Source: Labrys sedimenti (GTDB lineage Bacteria; Pseudomonadota; Alphaproteobacteria; Rhizobiales; Labraceae). Taken from it: a DNA stretch of 64,000 bases. The notes beneath the pieces were generated by a model that searched no databases, had not been told where the DNA came from, and was given only the letters and a program-made list of their open reading frames with translations. The stretch is taken from assembly GCF_034424805.1 (NCBI RefSeq), contig NZ_JAXOUF010000020.1:1-64000 (forward strand), read 5' to 3'. Numbering within the stretch: the first letter of the stretch is position 1; each line of letters starts with the position of its first letter. Positions 56,022 to 64,000 of the stretch are shown here, in pieces. Position numbers and translations under genes: made by a program.

Positions 56022-57139
56022 CGGCGTGCCAACCGCCTGTGCATCAGGCGGCACTGGCGCAACACGGCACTGGGAGTGCGTGGAAATTCCGGGCGACGCG
56101 CCGAATTGTGTCGGCGACAATAATTCGAGCAGGGAAGGCTTTTCACCAATGGCCCAAGCCCGATTGGAACATTTGGTTGAACACTGTGAAGAGACGCCTG
56201 CGTCAGGCGAGCCCCGCGCGCCGCAGTGATGAATCGGTCGACCCCGGCCTCCAGCAAGCCTGCAATAGGCCTCAACAACTGAATACGTTCACCAGTCGAC
56301 AACAGCTCAAGGGGAAGTTGCAACACTGGCGGTAAGTCCACGTCCGAAGGATCCACATCCAGGCTCGTCAAGAAATGCCTCAGCCCCCGAGACTTGCCGC
56401 TCGAAACCCGCCGGAGCAAGGCGATCAGAAAGCGCGCCAACGCAAACCACTCGCGGCTTGGCATGGTTTGATCTCCAAACCGGCCGCATCCGACCTCGAC
56501 GACCTCGTCCGCCAATTGCTGAAACCGAAACGCTCCTCTCTGCAACGGCCCGCGCCCCGCCTGCCGAAGGTCTCCGCCACAGCTCGCGCAGCGGTCGAGA
56601 CGAATGGCCTGCGCCGTCAACAGATGCGGCTCGATCGCTGCCGAACAGCAAGGACAGCCATCACGCAGAGTTTCGCCGTGGATTGCACAGCCCGTATGCC
56701 ATGCCAGCCGCCAGGCACGCCGGTAATAGGGAATGTGATTGCCGCCCAGACAACGGGGGCAATATTGCAGCCCGCCACGATGTCGGCGATTGCGCGTACC
56801 GTACGCCAACAGCCAGGGCCAGATACCCTGGTCTATGTGGCAGGAAATGGCCTGATGCACGTCCTCCAGACCAGCTTTGCAGATTCTGGCACGTGCTATG
56901 CCGCAGGCTCGGATCAGTGCCTCAAGCCTGTCTTCCGGGAAAGCACGATCCACATCCACAGTCCATACCCGCCAATGCGGCCATATAGCCCCGGTCAAGA
57001 CCAGAGGATCACAACCCAGCGTCAGAGCAGAGCGGGCTAGCCAGGAGGAGATCAGCTCGTCTCCCAGGATCGGGACAGGCAGGACCCATAGTCGTGTCAG
57101 CCCATCAGTTCCCGGATTCCGCGGGTCGGCCGCAACCAT
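56018..57139 (-). CDS. tniQ: TniQ/TnsD-family target selector
   Basis: A 373-residue TniQ protein (tniD of Tn6022). N-terminal ILGDELISSWLARSALTLG and a zinc-finger set: YCPRCLGG, HTGCAIHG, GCPCC and CASCGG. Shorter than TnsD of Tn7 (508 residues), so it lacks some of the DNA-binding helices there. It contacts TnsC and, together with TniE, should choose comM. Its ATG 57139 lies 43 bp inside the tnsC end; an extension to 57205 has no site. Confidence 0.88.
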   Translation of the reverse strand: MVAADPRNPGTDGLTRLWVLPVPILGDELISSWLARSALTLGCDPLVLTGAIWPHWRVWTVDVDRAFPEDRLEALIRACGIARARICKAGLEDVHQAISCHIDQGIWPWLLAYGTRNRRHRGGLQYCPRCLGGNHIPYYRRAWRLAWHTGCAIHGETLRDGCPCCSAAIEPHLLTAQAIRLDRCASCGGDLRQAGRGPLQRGAFRFQQLADEVVEVGCGRFGDQTMPSREWFALARFLIALLRRVSSGKSRGLRHFLTSLDVDPSDVDLPPVLQLPLELLSTGERIQLLRPIAGLLEAGVDRFITAARGARLTQASLHSVQPNVPIGLGPLVKSLPCSNYCRRHNSARRPEFPRTPSAVLRQCRLMHRRLARR

Positions 57140-57987
57140 GATTTCTTCTCGATAGTCGCTTTGTCGATGCGCTCCTTGCCCGTCTGGATGGCCTCCAGAG
57201 CGCATTCGACGAGCAAACGATGCAGGTTACCGGTGTTGCCCTCCGATATGGCGTGAAGAAGTGCGGCAAGTTCCGGCTCATGCAGACGGGAAGGCTGCTT
57301 GAGTGGAATCACCTTCTCGAACCCGGCTAGGAGGCGCTGAAACTCAGCATTGAGTTCCCACAGGGGCAACGTGGCCACATCGAACCGGCTGGCATGCTGC
57401 GGATCCGTGTGGAGGACCCGAACCGCGTCCCGGGTGCCAGCGCCGACGACCGGAATCGACAGCTCGTTGCACAGGAGCTTGAGGGCGTTCATCACCTCAC
57501 GTTGCTTGACCGGCGTCCCCGTGAGCAGGGAGTGGAACTCGTCGATAATCAGCATCCTGACCTTGCAGGCCCGCGCCAGATGTACGACCTGGTATCGCAG
57601 TTTCGAGGCAGGGTCCGTGGCACGATAGGGCGCCCAGAACTGCTCGAGGATCGAGATGTAAAGCCCCTTCTCGTCAGCCGACGGCGGCGCCTCAGCCAGG
57701 ATGACCGGTTTGACCGGCTCTGCGTCCTCGTTGACATAAGCTTGGCCGCACAATTCCTTGAAGCGACGAACGACCGTCGTCTTGCCGTTGTTGGAATCGC
57801 CGACGATCAAGAGATTCGGCATGCGATGGCGGACCGGCTTGCTGAGCAGGCCTTGGAGGATATCGAGGACGTGTTGCGCCGCCTTGTGACCGATCCAGCG
57901 CGGCTCATCCATGAACGCCATGCGCTCCCGATCCGACAGCGCCATGACGTGCCGAAATGCAGGGTGTATGTGCTCCAACGACATCAT
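57097..57987 (-). CDS. tnsC: TnsC-like AAA+ regulator
   Basis: A 296-residue AAA+ ATPase (TniB of Tn6022). Walker A VGDSNNGKTTVV, Walker B MLIIDEFHSLLTG, sensor region VVGAGTRDAV. It connects target complex and transposase. Overlaps the tnsB stop by ATGA (57984-57987). The sequence lacks the long C-terminal tail of Tn7 TnsC (555 residues). Confidence 0.93.
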   Translation of the reverse strand: MMSLEHIHPAFRHVMALSDRERMAFMDEPRWIGHKAAQHVLDILQGLLSKPVRHRMPNLLIVGDSNNGKTTVVRRFKELCGQAYVNEDAEPVKPVILAEAPPSADEKGLYISILEQFWAPYRATDPASKLRYQVVHLARACKVRMLIIDEFHSLLTGTPVKQREVMNALKLLCNELSIPVVGAGTRDAVRVLHTDPQHASRFDVATLPLWELNAEFQRLLAGFEKVIPLKQPSRLHEPELAALLHAISEGNTGNLHRLLVECALEAIQTGKERIDKATIEKKSWLRPTRGIRELMG

Positions 57988-59906
57988 GCGATGTCCTCAA
58001 AGCCATTGATGTCCCCACTCAGCAACCCATTTGCCGCAGGGGGCGGGGAGGGGGTCTGGGTTACCGCCGCCAACGCAACCGGCTTGACCTGCGAAAGTTT
58101 GCGTTCGTGCTCGCGACGCCGTTGTGCCTGCCGTCGCGCCTTCTTGGTCTTCTCAGATGCGGCCTCAACTTGAGCCCTCATTTCGGTGACCGCACGCAGC
58201 AATTCTTGCGGGTTCACGCTTGCCGCGCCTTCCTCCCGAACCCGCTCCTTTGCGGATTGATATTCCCATTTGCTCATGCTGGGCAGGGAAAGATCTGCAG
58301 ATGGAATGCGGCAATAACGCTTCAGGGTCGGGTCAAAGAACCAGATACTGCTGATATCGCGCGGATCGCGCCGAAATATGAACTCCCGCTTGGTTCCCGT
58401 TTTCGGATCAGACTCATTGATCCACGGCCGCAGTGCCTCGTCATAATAGGTCAGCCCCTCGATCGACACGCCAAAAGTCTGGATGGTGCGCCGGAACATC
58501 GGCATGAAATCCAACACGACGGTTTGCCGGTCGGAGGGGCGCGCCGGCAGACCCACGCCACGTTTCTCGCGATCACCGAAAATGCCGAGCTCCCATTGGC
58601 GCAAAGGGGTCATGCCAAGCGAGGAATGCTTCTTGCGGTGATAGATCTTCGTGATCAAGTTTACGAGCCAGATCTCGAACTCCGTGATCGTCATGACCGC
58701 ATGACGTTCCGAGTCGTAGTCTCCGCGCTCCTTGACCGATGAAAATGTCGTGCCGGGCAGATCATGGATCTCCCGCATCAGCGTCCCCAGCAGACGCTCG
58801 ATGTGCCCTCCATAATTTGGCTGCTTGACTGGCCTGTACTCAAGATCGATGCCGTAAGCTGCACATGAATATCGGAATGTATCGGATCGAAAGTCGGGAC
58901 CGTTATCGACATGCACCTTGGCCGGTATACCCCAGACCGGCCAATCACCATCACATCCATGCAACAGCAACCACTCTTCCTTAGGAAGCATCGAATGAGA
59001 AATGCAGGCAGCCACCGATGCTTCCGACGGATCGTCGAAGGATAGATAATATCCGGTCACTACCCGTGAATAGACATCTATCGCGAGCGTGATCCACGGC
59101 GGCTTCACCGGCAACCGGTGCACGTCATCAACAAGCACGATATCCACGCGGGTATGGTCGATCTGGATGACGCTCAATGGATAGTCGGCCCCCGGAAACG
59201 AGCCCGCGGCAGGCGAGAACTTATTCTTGGCTCGTTCCCGATAACCCCGGCCCCGCAAAACTTCCCGTTCCGGCAATCGTGCAATGCGTCGGCGTATCGC
59301 CTCCGGGCTGGGCGGCGTAACTCCCAACTCGTCACATCGACGCAGGACCTCGATCACTGTCTTGCTCGGCCGAGATCGCTGATACTTCAAATAATGCTCG
59401 CGAAGGGCTCGGTCTATCGTATTTTCAGTGTCGCGGCTAAGCCGGGACTTGCCCGCCCTCCAGCCACGAGCCTTGGGCAGCAGGGCCAACTGGCTCCCAA
59501 CAGCTTGATAACGTCGCAGCCATCGATAGAGAGTGGCAGGATCACGACCCGTCTCGGCCGACCGATTGACAACGTCGGCGCGTCGCAAGGGGATTGTTTC
59601 GATCAGCGGCTTGATGGTCTCATATCTAGCCTGGGCGACACTCCAATCATCCTCCGAGAACTCACCAAGATCCGAGCTGCAAACCAAGGGATCGGTCGCG
59701 GCAGGCTCGAGCTCTCCTATTCGCAGAACTGCCGTTCGGCCGGTCTCGATCGCTCGCGCTACGACAGTTTGAAGATCCACCACCTCGCTGATGCGATACG
59801 TGCCACCTGCGTGCGTCACAAGCGCGCCAGGCTCCACCTTCACCGGTCGGCGGTTAGGCTGAAACGCCGGATTGTCCTGGCGACCGTCGTCGGTGGCTTC
59901 ATCCAT
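57984..59906 (-). CDS. tnsB: TnsB-like DDE transposase
   Basis: A 640-residue retroviral-integrase-type transposase (TniA of Tn6022). Catalytic triad: QIDHTRVDIVL (first Asp), VHVDNGPDFRSD (second Asp) and GGHIERLLGTLMRE (Glu). N-terminal helices before residue 200 should bind the 18-bp repeats. Cleaves the 3' ends. ATG 59906 overlaps the tnsA stop by eight bases. Confidence 0.93.
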   Translation of the reverse strand: MDEATDDGRQDNPAFQPNRRPVKVEPGALVTHAGGTYRISEVVDLQTVVARAIETGRTAVLRIGELEPAATDPLVCSSDLGEFSEDDWSVAQARYETIKPLIETIPLRRADVVNRSAETGRDPATLYRWLRRYQAVGSQLALLPKARGWRAGKSRLSRDTENTIDRALREHYLKYQRSRPSKTVIEVLRRCDELGVTPPSPEAIRRRIARLPEREVLRGRGYRERAKNKFSPAAGSFPGADYPLSVIQIDHTRVDIVLVDDVHRLPVKPPWITLAIDVYSRVVTGYYLSFDDPSEASVAACISHSMLPKEEWLLLHGCDGDWPVWGIPAKVHVDNGPDFRSDTFRYSCAAYGIDLEYRPVKQPNYGGHIERLLGTLMREIHDLPGTTFSSVKERGDYDSERHAVMTITEFEIWLVNLITKIYHRKKHSSLGMTPLRQWELGIFGDREKRGVGLPARPSDRQTVVLDFMPMFRRTIQTFGVSIEGLTYYDEALRPWINESDPKTGTKREFIFRRDPRDISSIWFFDPTLKRYCRIPSADLSLPSMSKWEYQSAKERVREEGAASVNPQELLRAVTEMRAQVEAASEKTKKARRQAQRRREHERKLSQVKPVALAAVTQTPSPPPAANGLLSGDINGFEDIA

Positions 59907-60594
59907 GCTCGCCGATCCACACTTCCGTTGCATCGTTCAAGGGTCGCGAAATGTCGCAATCGATCCGGTGCATCGCGATCAAATGCCAGACGAGTGCGAT
60001 CCCCTCCGCCCGCCACGGACCTACGAAGTGCCGCCCGAGCAGATAGTCGATCGTAGTGCTTTCTGCCCGCCGTAAAGTTTCGAGCACCTGCATGCAGTCC
60101 TCGGGCGCAAACTGCATGCGTCTATAACGCGACAGAAACTGGATGTTTTCAAGGGCCAGATCCCGGATACGACTCTCATCCATGATCCGAAACTGCCATC
60201 CCTGCTCAAGAGCATACCTGTACGCTGCCTTCCACTTGGGCAGCCACTCACGCCAATGGCTCCGCCACTCGCTTTGCGGCTTCACCTCGACGAGCAAAGG
60301 CTTGGGGTAGTCGAGGTAGTTCAAGTCTCCAAGTCTGAAATACACCAGATAGTCTGGGGTATAAGCGAACGACCGTCCTTGCGGCGTCTTGAACTCGATC
60401 GCAACAGGCTGCGGAATCACGTCCAGCACGCCTGGCAGGAAGTCGAGCCGTATCAGATAGTCCCGCTCCAGCGACGATTCGTAGGGGATCGACGTCTCGC
60501 CACGAAAGACGTGCAGGCCGGACACGCTCCGTCGCGTCGGCCCAATCTTGCGGACGGGCTCCAACTGAATCGAGTCGCAGCTATTTCGTATCAT
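59899..60594 (-). CDS. tnsA: TnsA-like endonuclease
   Basis: A 231-residue nuclease from ATG 60594 (TniC of Tn6022). PD-(D/E)XK core: SSLERDYLIRL (Glu), YTPDYLVYF (Asp), LLVEVKPQSEW (Lys). It cuts the 5' ends, so transposition should be cut-and-paste. The frame also opens at ATG 60663, but that would place the N-terminus across three terminal repeats; I prefer 60594, which still overlaps the innermost one. Confidence 0.88.
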   Translation of the reverse strand: MIRNSCDSIQLEPVRKIGPTRRSVSGLHVFRGETSIPYESSLERDYLIRLDFLPGVLDVIPQPVAIEFKTPQGRSFAYTPDYLVYFRLGDLNYLDYPKPLLVEVKPQSEWRSHWREWLPKWKAAYRYALEQGWQFRIMDESRIRDLALENIQFLSRYRRMQFAPEDCMQVLETLRRAESTTIDYLLGRHFVGPWRAEGIALVWHLIAMHRIDCDISRPLNDATEVWIGEHG

Positions 60595-60705
60595 CTCGAA
60601 CCCAGTCGCAGCTAATTCGAGATTCCAGTCGCATCTATTTCGTCCAAGTTTATCGTAACTCATTGATTCATTCCCGTCGAGTCGCAGCTATTTCGCAAAC
60701 TGACA
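60571..60705. repeat. Right end of the Tn7-like element, four TnsB-type sites
   Basis: In inverted orientation: CGAAATAGCTGCGACTCG (60678-60695), CGAAATAGATGCGACTGG (60625-60642), CGAATTAGCTGCGACTGG (60602-60619) and CGAAATAGCTGCGACTCG (60571-60588). Terminus TGACA at 60701-60705, then GCGGC. The innermost site lies in the 5' part of tnsA. Confidence 0.92.
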
Positions 60706-60710
60706 GCGGC
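60706..60710. repeat. Target-site duplication, right copy
   Basis: GCGGC, identical to 37354-37358. Confidence 0.92.
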
Positions 60711-61403
60711 ATCCATGCCCGGCCCGGTGAAGTCTCGCTCTCCCATCACGGCGTGCTTTTTCTCGACGAGATGCCGGAATTCACGCCGCAGACCCTCGAT
60801 GCCCTGCGCCAGCCGCTGGAATCGGGCGAGGCGGTGATCGCCAGGGCCAATGCCCGCGTCACCTATCCCGCGCGGATCCAGCTCGTCGCGGCGATGAACC
60901 CCTGCCGCTGCGGCAAGGCCAATGATCCCGGCTTCGCCTGCCGGCGCGGACCGGTGGAGCGCTGCGCCGCCGACTACCAGGCCCGGATCTCCGGCCCGCT
61001 GCTCGACCGCATCGACATCGTCGTCGAGGTGCCTGCCGTCTCGGCCGCCGATCTCATCCTGCCGCCGCCCGCCGAGGGTTCGGCCGAGGTGGCGGCCCGG
61101 GTGGCCGAGGCCCGCGATCGCGCCGCCCGGCGCTATCGCACGCTCGGCCTGCCCGACGGCTCCACCAATGCCAGCGTGCCGGTCAATGTGGTCGAGGAGG
61201 TCGCCCGCCCCGATGCGGCGGCTACCAAGCTGTTGCGCGACGCCTCGGAAGCCATGCGCCTGTCCGCCCGCGGCTTCCACCGCGTGCTCAGGGTTTCGCG
61301 CACCCTGGCCGATCTCGACGGCGAGGCCGATGTCGGCCGCATCCACATCGCCGAGGCCCTGAGCTACCGGGCGCGGACAGACCGGGCGACGGTGCTGGCA
61401 TAG
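60711..61403 (+). pseudogene. comM: comM (yifB family), 3' part
   Basis: Residues 283-512 of ComM. Contains GEVSLSHHGVLFLDEMPEF (Walker B), PLESGEAVIARANARVTYPA, MNPCRCGKAN and the C-terminal Mg_chelatase helices ending TLADLDGEADVGRIHIAEAL. In phase with 36513-37358 after one GCGGC copy is removed. Alone it has no start of its own in that frame outside the element, apart from one at 60663 made by transposon sequence. Confidence 0.95.
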
Positions 61404-61509
61404 GTTCGACCTCCCCTGCACAGCATCCGTGGCATGGACGGACTGGCGACGCGGCCGCGAAGCGGCTATCTGCAGACAGCACCGAGCCGAAGTTCACCCG
61501 AGACATGTC

Positions 61510-61857
61510 ATGCGCATTCCCGCCCTCCTCGCCTGCCTCGCCTTGCTCGCCTTGCTCGCCGGCACCGCTGCCACCCAGGCCGCTCCCCGTCCTCGCTGTG
61601 CCGACGCCGCCGTGAAGCAGGCCCAGAAACTGCTCGCCTTCCATTCCGACAATGACGACCGCGCCACGGTCGATCCCGACAGCGTCAAGGCGATCGGCAC
61701 CGTCGGCGCCTTGGTAGGCAAGGGGCGTTTCGACGTGATCGAGGTCGAAGGTTCGATCTATAAGGGCAATTACCGCATGCGCCTGATCTACGCCCAGATC
61801 CCGGGCGACTGCGTGCTGATGGGCCAGGAAATCCTCGAACGCAGCGATCCCTATTGA
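61510..61857 (+). CDS. Small secreted protein, 115 aa
   Basis: A signal peptide (MRIPALLACLALLALLAGTAATQA) is followed by about 90 residues with two Cys (CADAAV and GDCVLMG) that could pair. DPDSVKAIGTVGALVGKGRF and DVIEVEGSIYKGNYRMRLI suggest a compact beta fold. No family assigned. Confidence 0.7.
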   Translation: MRIPALLACLALLALLAGTAATQAAPRPRCADAAVKQAQKLLAFHSDNDDRATVDPDSVKAIGTVGALVGKGRFDVIEVEGSIYKGNYRMRLIYAQIPGDCVLMGQEILERSDPY

Positions 61858-61992
61858 ACGCTGCGGGCCGGCCAGCCTCGACCGATGCTGCAAGCTATTG
61901 GGCTGGCATCGTTCCTGCCGAAAACCGGCGCCCACTTTTCGGCTCGATGCTTTAGACTGGATCGCCAGCCGCAACAGCGATCGAGGTGATTG

Positions 61993-62646
61993 ATGACGGG
62001 CAGCCAGGCAGCCGGACGCCTCTTTGCGGCGCTGATCGCGATCATCGCCTGGCTCGCCGTCGCCCTGCGCGCCTGGATCGTAGTCGGGGCAGTGATGGCG
62101 CAGGGACGCACGGCGCTTGACGGCCTCGTCACCGTGTTCAGCTATTTCACGCTGCAGACCAATGTGATCCTGGCCGTGGTCGCCACCGCCTGCGCCGTGC
62201 GCGGAGAGGCCGATGGATTCCTGACCCGGCCCGCGACCAGGGCAGCCGTCACCGTCTACATCGTCATCGTCGGCGTGATCTATGCCGTGCTTCTCGCCGG
62301 GTTGCGGCAGCTGACGGGCCTCGCCGTCCCCGTCGACATCGCCTTGCACCGGGTTGTGCCGGTACTCTTCACGCTCTATTGGCTCATCTTCGTGCCGAAG
62401 GGGCGGTTGGCCTGGCGAGATCCGCTGGCCTGGCTCGCCTTTCCGGCGCTCTACGTCGTCTATTCGCTGGTCTATGGCGCGCTGACGGGGCGCTATCTCT
62501 ATCCCTTCTCCAACGTGCCGGTGCTCGGCTATCCCCGCGCCCTCGGCAATGCCGCCTTCATCCTCCTGGCCTTCTACGGCCTCGGCCTTGCGCTGGTGGC
62601 GCTCGATCGCGCTCTCGCCGGCTCCGCCATCCGCGCGCGACAATGA
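61993..62646 (+). CDS. Pr6Pr-type membrane protein, copy 1
   Basis: A 217-residue protein with six membrane helices, matching the Pr6Pr/FAR-17a-like layout: FSYFTLQTNVILAVV, LHRVVPVLFTLYWLIFVPKG, RDPLAWLAFPALYVVYSLVY and GRYLYPFSNVPVLGY. Function unknown. A close paralogue starts 67 bp downstream. Confidence 0.78.
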   Translation: MTGSQAAGRLFAALIAIIAWLAVALRAWIVVGAVMAQGRTALDGLVTVFSYFTLQTNVILAVVATACAVRGEADGFLTRPATRAAVTVYIVIVGVIYAVLLAGLRQLTGLAVPVDIALHRVVPVLFTLYWLIFVPKGRLAWRDPLAWLAFPALYVVYSLVYGALTGRYLYPFSNVPVLGYPRALGNAAFILLAFYGLGLALVALDRALAGSAIRARQ

Positions 62647-62713
62647 CGACTGACGGTATCATGATGATGGACCCGTTGCTAAGCCGCCGAACGCAGCCAC
62701 AGCGAGGCATGGC

Positions 62714-63358
62714 GTGACAGGCAATCCAGCGCTCGGGCGCCTCTTCGCAGCGGTGATCGCGCTCATCGCGGGCGGCGCCGTGCTGTTGCAGGTGCTGCTG
62801 GGCATCGAGACCGTGCAGGCGCGGGGAGGCAGCGCGCTCGAGGGCGTCATCCTCGTCTTCAGCTACTTCACCGTGCTCACCAACACGCTGGTGGCGATCG
62901 TGTCCGGGGCCAGCGCCCTTCTCGGAGAACGCGACGGCTTGCTGACCCGGCCGGGAACCCGGGCAGCCGTGGCCATCTATATCTTCGTGGTCGGCGTGAT
63001 CTTCGCAGTCCTTCTTACCGGGTTGCGCCCGATGAGCGGCCTGACGCTTGCGGTCGATAACATGCTGCATCGCGTCGTGCCGGTCTTGTTCGTGCTCTAT
63101 TGGCTCCTCTTCGTGCCGAAGGGACGATTGAGCTGGCGCGACCCGCTGGCATGGATGCTCTACCCCCTGCTCTATGTCGCCTATTCGCTGCTCTACGGCG
63201 CTCTGACCGGCCGCTACCTCTATCCGTTCGGCGACGTCACGGTGCTCGGCTATGGCGGCGCGCTCGCCAATGGCCTCGTCATCCTGGCAGGCTTCTTTGT
63301 GCTAGGACTGATCGTGGTGGCGATCGACCAGGCCATGGCGCCGGCTAGAACTGCCTGA
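62714..63358 (+). CDS. Pr6Pr-type membrane protein, copy 2
   Basis: A 214-residue paralogue of the upstream gene (FSYFTVLTNTLVAIV, LHRVVPVLFVLYWLLFVPKG, GRYLYPFGDVTVLGY). GTG start at 62714. Tandem duplication with roughly 60% shared positions by eye. Confidence 0.78.
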   Translation: MTGNPALGRLFAAVIALIAGGAVLLQVLLGIETVQARGGSALEGVILVFSYFTVLTNTLVAIVSGASALLGERDGLLTRPGTRAAVAIYIFVVGVIFAVLLTGLRPMSGLTLAVDNMLHRVVPVLFVLYWLLFVPKGRLSWRDPLAWMLYPLLYVAYSLLYGALTGRYLYPFGDVTVLGYGGALANGLVILAGFFVLGLIVVAIDQAMAPARTA

Positions 63359-63449
63359 TCAGGTAACGCGATACTGCGGCTTGTTGTCACAAATCCGTGC
63401 GAAAACTGTGATGATGCTGCTCCGATGGGGATTCGGGCAGGGGCTGAAG

Positions 63450-64000
63450 ATGCCGACGACGCCGCCGAAAGGCTTGTTTGCAATGATCAATCCGCGCGGC
63501 TGGGGCAGCAAGCTGCCGGCCGGCATCGTGCCCTTGGCGCCGCGCCGCCGGCTCAAGCCCGCCTTGCGCCAACGCCGCATCGAGAATATCGGTCTGCCGA
63601 TGACTCTCGGACGCATCGGCTCCCTGGAAGTGCGGTTGGCTGAGACCGCAAGGGACGTGAAGAAGGCGCAAAAGCTGCGCTATCAGGTGTTCTACGAGGA
63701 GATGGCCGCCATCCCGGACGCGCTGTCCCTGATCTCCAGGCGTGACCGCGACGATTACGACACGCTCTGCGACCACTTGCTGGTGATCGACCATGACGCT
63801 CCCACCAAGCTGGGCAAGCCGGGCGGCCGTGTGGTCGGCACCTATCGCCTGCTGCGCCAGGACGTGGCCGAGCGCCATGGCGGCTTCTATTCGGCCGGCG
63901 AATACGCCATCGAGCCGCTGATAGCGGCCCATCCTGGCCGCCGCTTCCTCGAGCTCGGCCGTTCCTGCGTGCTGCCGGCCTATCGCAACAAGCGCACGGT
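63450..64000 (+). CDS. GNAT acyltransferase, OlsB/hemolysin-like (cut by window end)
   Basis: The frame runs off the window. Readable: TLGRIGSLEVRLAETARDVK, AQKLRYQVFYEEM, DHLLVIDHD, GRVVGTYRLLRQDVA, SAGEYAIEPL and FLELGRSCVLPAYRNKRT. This is the pattern of the ornithine-lipid acyltransferase OlsB and 'hemolysin-like' GNATs that N-acylate ornithine. ATG 63450 follows AGGGG; ATG 63411 is in frame too. The C-terminal part is outside the window, so subfamily is open. Confidence 0.78.
   Translation, partial: MPTTPPKGLFAMINPRGWGSKLPAGIVPLAPRRRLKPALRQRRIENIGLPMTLGRIGSLEVRLAETARDVKKAQKLRYQVFYEEMAAIPDALSLISRRDRDDYDTLCDHLLVIDHDAPTKLGKPGGRVVGTYRLLRQDVAERHGGFYSAGEYAIEPLIAAHPGRRFLELGRSCVLPAYRNKRT

Larger units (their letters stand above)
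37359..60705. mobile_element. Tn7-like transposon inserted in comM (Tn6022-like gene order)
   Basis: A 23,347-bp element with terminal TGTCA/TGACA, three 18-bp TnsB-type repeats at the left and four at the right, and a tnsA-tnsB-tnsC-tniQ-tniE operon read from the right end inward. This gene order equals tniCABDE of the comM-inserted Tn6022/AbaR group. Cargo: secreted protein, STAND ATPase, TnsE-like protein, TM protein, resolvase, three-Cys pair, DUF6173, DUF3800/HTH and others. Base composition of much of the cargo is lower in G+C than the flanks. It carries no recognisable resistance gene. Confidence 0.93.

Noticed and set aside
37359..60705. 18-bp repeats at the ends as a CRISPR array or guide RNA system of a CAST
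   Set aside because: Only three and four repeats, spaced 20-55 bp, arranged in inverted orientation at the two termini; no cas genes. They fit TnsB binding sites.

Overview
The window reads as about 64 kb of a high-GC (roughly two-thirds G+C by eye) alphaproteobacterial chromosome, most likely Hyphomicrobiales/Rhizobiales. Pointers are the ScfR-type regulator next to propionyl-CoA carboxylase and methylmalonyl-CoA mutase, a large GH94 phosphorylase, many small single-copy enzymes with overlapping start and stop codons, and numerous intergenic palindromic repeats. No rRNA, tRNA or CRISPR array was seen.

Layout. 1-7.9 kb: cut 3' end of an unknown gene, a DUF417 membrane protein apparently inserted beside it, a CMD/SigJ sigma-factor pair, a dead IS630 copy sitting on the stop codon of an aldo/keto reductase with its divergent LysR regulator, then small enzymes (GNAT, HAD, DUF4259, EVE, YciI). 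7.9-17.2 kb: cytochrome b561, and the propionate module scfR-like / pccB / pccA / methylmalonyl-CoA mutase, then folD. 17.5-36.4 kb: GH94 phosphorylase, slyX, a membrane-anchored Mrr-type nuclease, a C45 Ntn-hydrolase with an ATP-grasp ligase, AraC/MFS, two divergent citrate-synthase paralogues (one fused to an HTH), small proteins, a Nudix protein, and a quinone oxidoreductase/SDR/LysR cluster.

36.5-61.4 kb: comM (yifB family) is cut in two by a 23.3-kb Tn7-like transposon, 37359-60705, flanked by a perfect 5-bp duplication (GCGGC). Removing it restores a 512-codon comM frame. The element has TGTCA termini, three 18-bp TnsB-type repeats at the left end and four at the right, and a tnsA-tnsB-tnsC-tniQ-tniE operon reading inward from the right end. 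This is the gene order of the comM-targeting Tn6022/AbaR family of Acinetobacter. Its cargo includes a 1709-residue nuclease-STAND ATPase (a probable anti-phage effector), a 603-residue protein that may be TnsE-like, a second degenerate left end inside the element, a serine resolvase with a likely res region and a broken resolvase copy, a three-Cys-motif/TcmP pair, a DUF6173 protein, a DUF3800/HTH pair and several unknown proteins.

61.5-64 kb: ordinary chromosome resumes with a small secreted protein, tandem Pr6Pr-type membrane proteins and the start of an acyltransferase-like GNAT gene.

The most interesting object is the composite Tn7-like island: a comM insertion with a zinc-ribbon-array TniE, a possible second targeting factor (TnsE-like), and an internal left end suggesting that two elements fused.
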